Shown in pieces: positions 17,305 to 19,841 of a DNA stretch of 19,841 nt. Under the pieces are notes generated by a model, which was given only the letters and a program-made list of their open reading frames with translations, was not told where the DNA came from and did no database searches. Position numbers and translations under genes: made by a program. The DNA is from Chalciporus piperatus (lineage: Eukaryota > Basidiomycota > Agaricomycetes > Boletales > Boletaceae): the NCBI GenBank assembly GCA_038093975.1, contig JBBPTG010000365.1, forward strand, positions 1 through 19,841, given 5' to 3'. Position 1 is the stretch's first letter. Every line of letters begins with the position of its first letter.

Positions 17305-19841
17305 CTAGTACAACGTCTGATAGGAATACTTACTAGACCAATTATTCAAAAGGAAGGTAGAACAAGTGTCTAAAACAATATCACCAGTCCAATCGGCAGA
17401 ACGCTCATCATCAGTAACATGCGGAATTAGTTGACAACTCTGCCTAATGGTTTTGAGAGGGATAATGTCACCGGGAATGGTAGGAGCCAAGTTTGAGATA
17501 TTTGGAGGAAGAGAAGGTTTAGTAACTCTATACATGTTGTGGAACTTGCCTGGTGACGCCGAATGCTTATACCACTCTACGTATGCCAATGGTTCTTTTG
17601 GCCAGGTATCAGGCGCCTGAGTCAAAAGAGAAAGGGAGGAGGGAAGTTTGAAAATAACTCGCAAACGTCCTATTCGCATTCCTTTGAAAGCAAGATGTCA
17701 GATTGTTGGGTACAAATTCAAAACAGATACTATACTTACCTTGCAAACCTGTAGTCTCTGCATCGCTGGTATAAGCCACGACAACGGTATCAAACCTGCC
17801 TGGCTTGGCTTTGATGGAATCTATCCCCTCTGTACCATCAACGTCGTTACCGAGTACGTCGAGAGCGAACTTGCAGGTATGCCAAATGTCCAGTTTGTCG
17901 AATGGAAGATGGGCAAATGGAATGTTGCGGCGGGGAAGAGCTTCATCAGCGGGTAGAAGGGAGTTGAGATAGGTTCGAAGATGATGAGGGAATGAGGGAG
18001 CGTGATGGTTCTTTTGGATGCTATTGATAGTTTGGCCTGGGACGGCTGGCTGACGAGCGATCACCACGCCAGCTCCAGAAGTTTTTGGATTGAGTGGTTC
18101 CTCCCGATCATCCTGAAGGTCGTCTTGAGTCCTGTATTCGACGTAGCCCTGGAAAAGACTGATTTTCTCTTGTCGCTCCAGCCACCGGGTCATTTGTGGA
18201 ACTTCATTTCTGAAGTTGGAGGCTCGCCAGCCTTCCTTGGCCATGTCTATATGGAAGCGCTCGAAAGCTTCCGTGTTGTAGTTGTCCGTGGTTCCGAAGT
18301 ATCGAATAGAGTCGGCGTAATGCACGAGAGAATGGAACTTGGGGATATTGAAATGTTCTCGGATGCCCAGCCCATTTTCCCCAGCGAGGAAAATCTCTTT
18401 ATTCTCGTGGAAGAGACTGAGCGATTCCTCCATCCATTGGAGGGAATCATCGTCGTGGGTGGGGTATTGGGCTATGTATATGAAGTCGAGGAGGGCGCGG
18501 TAGGAGGTGATGACCTGGGAGGGGACTTTACCGACCAGGACGCCCAAGAGAATGCGGGCCATGTCCTTTCTTTCTTTGCCAGCGATTTGAGACAGTTTGG
18601 ACCACCCATTGGTAAAGTGACGAACACCGAAACAAGGAGGGAGAGTGCGGATTCGAGAATCGAGCTCCTTGGTGTCCATGAGACTGGTGCACCAGGAGGT
18701 GAGGTACTTGACGATCCCATGGTATAGTTGGTGGAGAACGTCGGGCGTGATGGAAAGATGAATGTCGCAGAGAGGGAATCCGTCCCAGAAAGGTCGACTG
18801 ACCCCACCAGACAGCAGCGCAGCTTTGCAAAGGTCGAGGTAATTGGAATTGGACGTGGCCTGTGCCATGCCGTTCCTTATGGTACCGGCAGTAGATTTCT
18901 GAGTGCGAGGTGGTCCAGGAACTCTCTCTTCCAGCTCATCCTCTGTGACGAGACACTTGGCGCATGTCCCGTACTTGGCGCAGGTCACCAGACACTGCTC
19001 GGGATAGTCGGCGACGTACGCAGCGAGGATTGGATGAACTCGCCTGACTTTCCCATCTCCTCCCGCTATCTCCACTCCTTTCTTCCCTGCCTCTATCAGT
19101 GGCTCCAATATCAACCTCATCGACTCATGGAATAGCTGTTGAACGCGCGCCGACTGTTCTTTCTTTGTCAAGTCCTTGCCGACAATCTTGCTGATGGAGA
19201 GATAGCCGATGAGGACGCATGCATTTTCGCTAGGCTTGCGTCGAAGGGCGCGAGGAATGTTGCCCAGCGTCAGATACACCGGATATGCCATTTTCCCCCC
19301 AGAAAACTGCGTAAGCTGCGTCTTATCGGTTGAGATGATGACGGGGGCAACGCAGGAGTGCTCAGGTAACCGTTTCTGAGACAACTGTCAGTGACGGGGA
19401 AAACTGATGCGGATTAGACTTACCTGAACTGCTGCCCACCAATCCCCGGTCCACATCTCATGGTATATTCTCTTCTTCTTGGACGAGTTAGTGAAAATCT
19501 GTTTAGGCCTGTAGACGATGTCCTTCGCATGTGCTGGATTTCCCAATAAAGTCTTGACCGCATCGATGACGTCCCGATAGTGTATCGTGTGTCTGGCCTC
19601 AGGATCAGATTGATACCATAGCTCGCGAGTGGTCCATTTGACGCGAGGCGGAATCTCGTCCACTATCTTGTGCAACTTCCTGGTGTTATGGAATGAGAGA
19701 CCCAGACTTTTCACAACCTATCCGTCTGAGTCAGTTATTGCAATGAACGAGTCCACGATTGAAACGCACCCCTGGACTGGCTAGCAGTCGATCCAATGAC
19801 TTGTGGCCCACCCCTTCTTGAACTGCCCATCGAGCGATCCT
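17305..19841 (-). CDS. Plavaka-type (KDZ) transposase, partial at the right edge
   Basis: This is a cut-and-paste DNA transposase of the fungal Plavaka group with an RNase H-like catalytic core. Minus-strand exons in transcript order are 19841-19770 (open at the edge), 19717-19424, 19375-17740 and 17681-17305. Introns are 52, 48 and 58 nt and the frame holds, giving 792 residues with no stop. Diagnostic stretches are ARWAVQEGVGHKSLDRLLAS, EIPPRVKWT, GNPAHAKDIVYRPKQIF, YHEMWTGDWWAAVQ, then STDKTQLTQFSGGKMAYPVY containing the expected first catalytic Asp. Later come the Cys cluster CLVTCAKYGTCAKC (possible metal site), LSITPDVLHQLYHGIVKYL, and NTEAFERFHIDMAKEGWRAS near the expected third acidic residue. 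The family-typical end includes GRLRVIFKLP, PLAYVEWYK and IPLKTIRQS. The N-terminus is outside. The assignment of individual catalytic residues is inference from family pattern. Confidence 0.95.

Larger units (their letters stand above)
17177..19841 (-). mobile_element. Plavaka/KDZ DNA transposon, one end visible
   Basis: The transposase gene defines the element, which runs off the right edge. Its 3' terminus should lie between the transposase stop (17305) and the DUF6532-like exons, or beyond the DUF6532-like gene if that gene is a passenger. The left coordinate given here is only the edge of the AT-rich junction, not a mapped inverted repeat. Confidence 0.7.

Noticed and set aside
18002..18727. 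Long plus-strand open frame of 241 codons opposite the transposase
   Set aside because: It is antisense to a clearly recognisable Plavaka transposase exon and has no family features of its own; it is a shadow frame.
1..19841. CRISPR arrays, bacterial operons, Shine-Dalgarno sites, rRNA
   Set aside because: None was seen. The intron-rich genes and protein families are those of a fungal nuclear genome, where such features are not expected.

Overview
The window reads as nuclear DNA of a filamentous basidiomycete, most likely an Agaricomycete; a Rhizoctonia/Ceratobasidium-like genome would fit, but that is inference. The grounds are genes cut by many short (about 48-71 nt) GT-AG introns with CTAAC/CTRAY-like branch sites, a Plavaka-type (KDZ) transposase, proteins that resemble the basidiomycete families DUF6698 and DUF6532, a leucine-rich F-box family present in several copies, and a Ty1/copia fragment. 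Six gene models could be traced through their splice sites with the reading frame checked at every junction.

Layout from left to right. 1-338 is the 3' end of a Ty1/copia element: RNase H C-terminus, purine tract and an unusually short LTR-like end. 641-3123 holds low-complexity, nuclear-looking hypothetical coding sequence whose exon structure I cannot settle. 3608-5130 is an eight-exon DUF6698-type gene. 6107-7835 is F-box/LRR copy A, broken. 8201-8703 is a weak hypothetical gene. 9047-10539 (minus) and 10729-12573 (plus) are two intact, divergently transcribed genes for 26S proteasome lid subunits, Rpn7 and Rpn6, separated by only 189 bp. 12845-14423 is F-box/LRR copy B, also broken, and 14574-14802 is copy C, which keeps only the F-box end. 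15100 to about 17176 (minus) is a DUF6532-like gene whose start cannot be found. 17305 to beyond the right edge (minus) is an open Plavaka transposase gene.

How the parts relate. Rpn6 and Rpn7 are PCI-domain subunits of the proteasome lid, and their head-to-head arrangement suggests shared transcription. The same segment is flanked by copies of an F-box gene, a class that usually supplies substrate adaptors to SCF ubiquitin ligases. Copies A and B carry different disabling changes, so each was probably lost after duplication. The right-hand 4.7 kb is transposon territory: the transposase is followed in the same direction by the DUF6532-like gene, which is either a host gene beheaded by the element or a passenger of it. 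I did not find a convincing new defence or RNA system. The least explained items are the transposase/DUF6532 junction, the hairpin shared upstream of F-box copies A and B, and the very short LTR.
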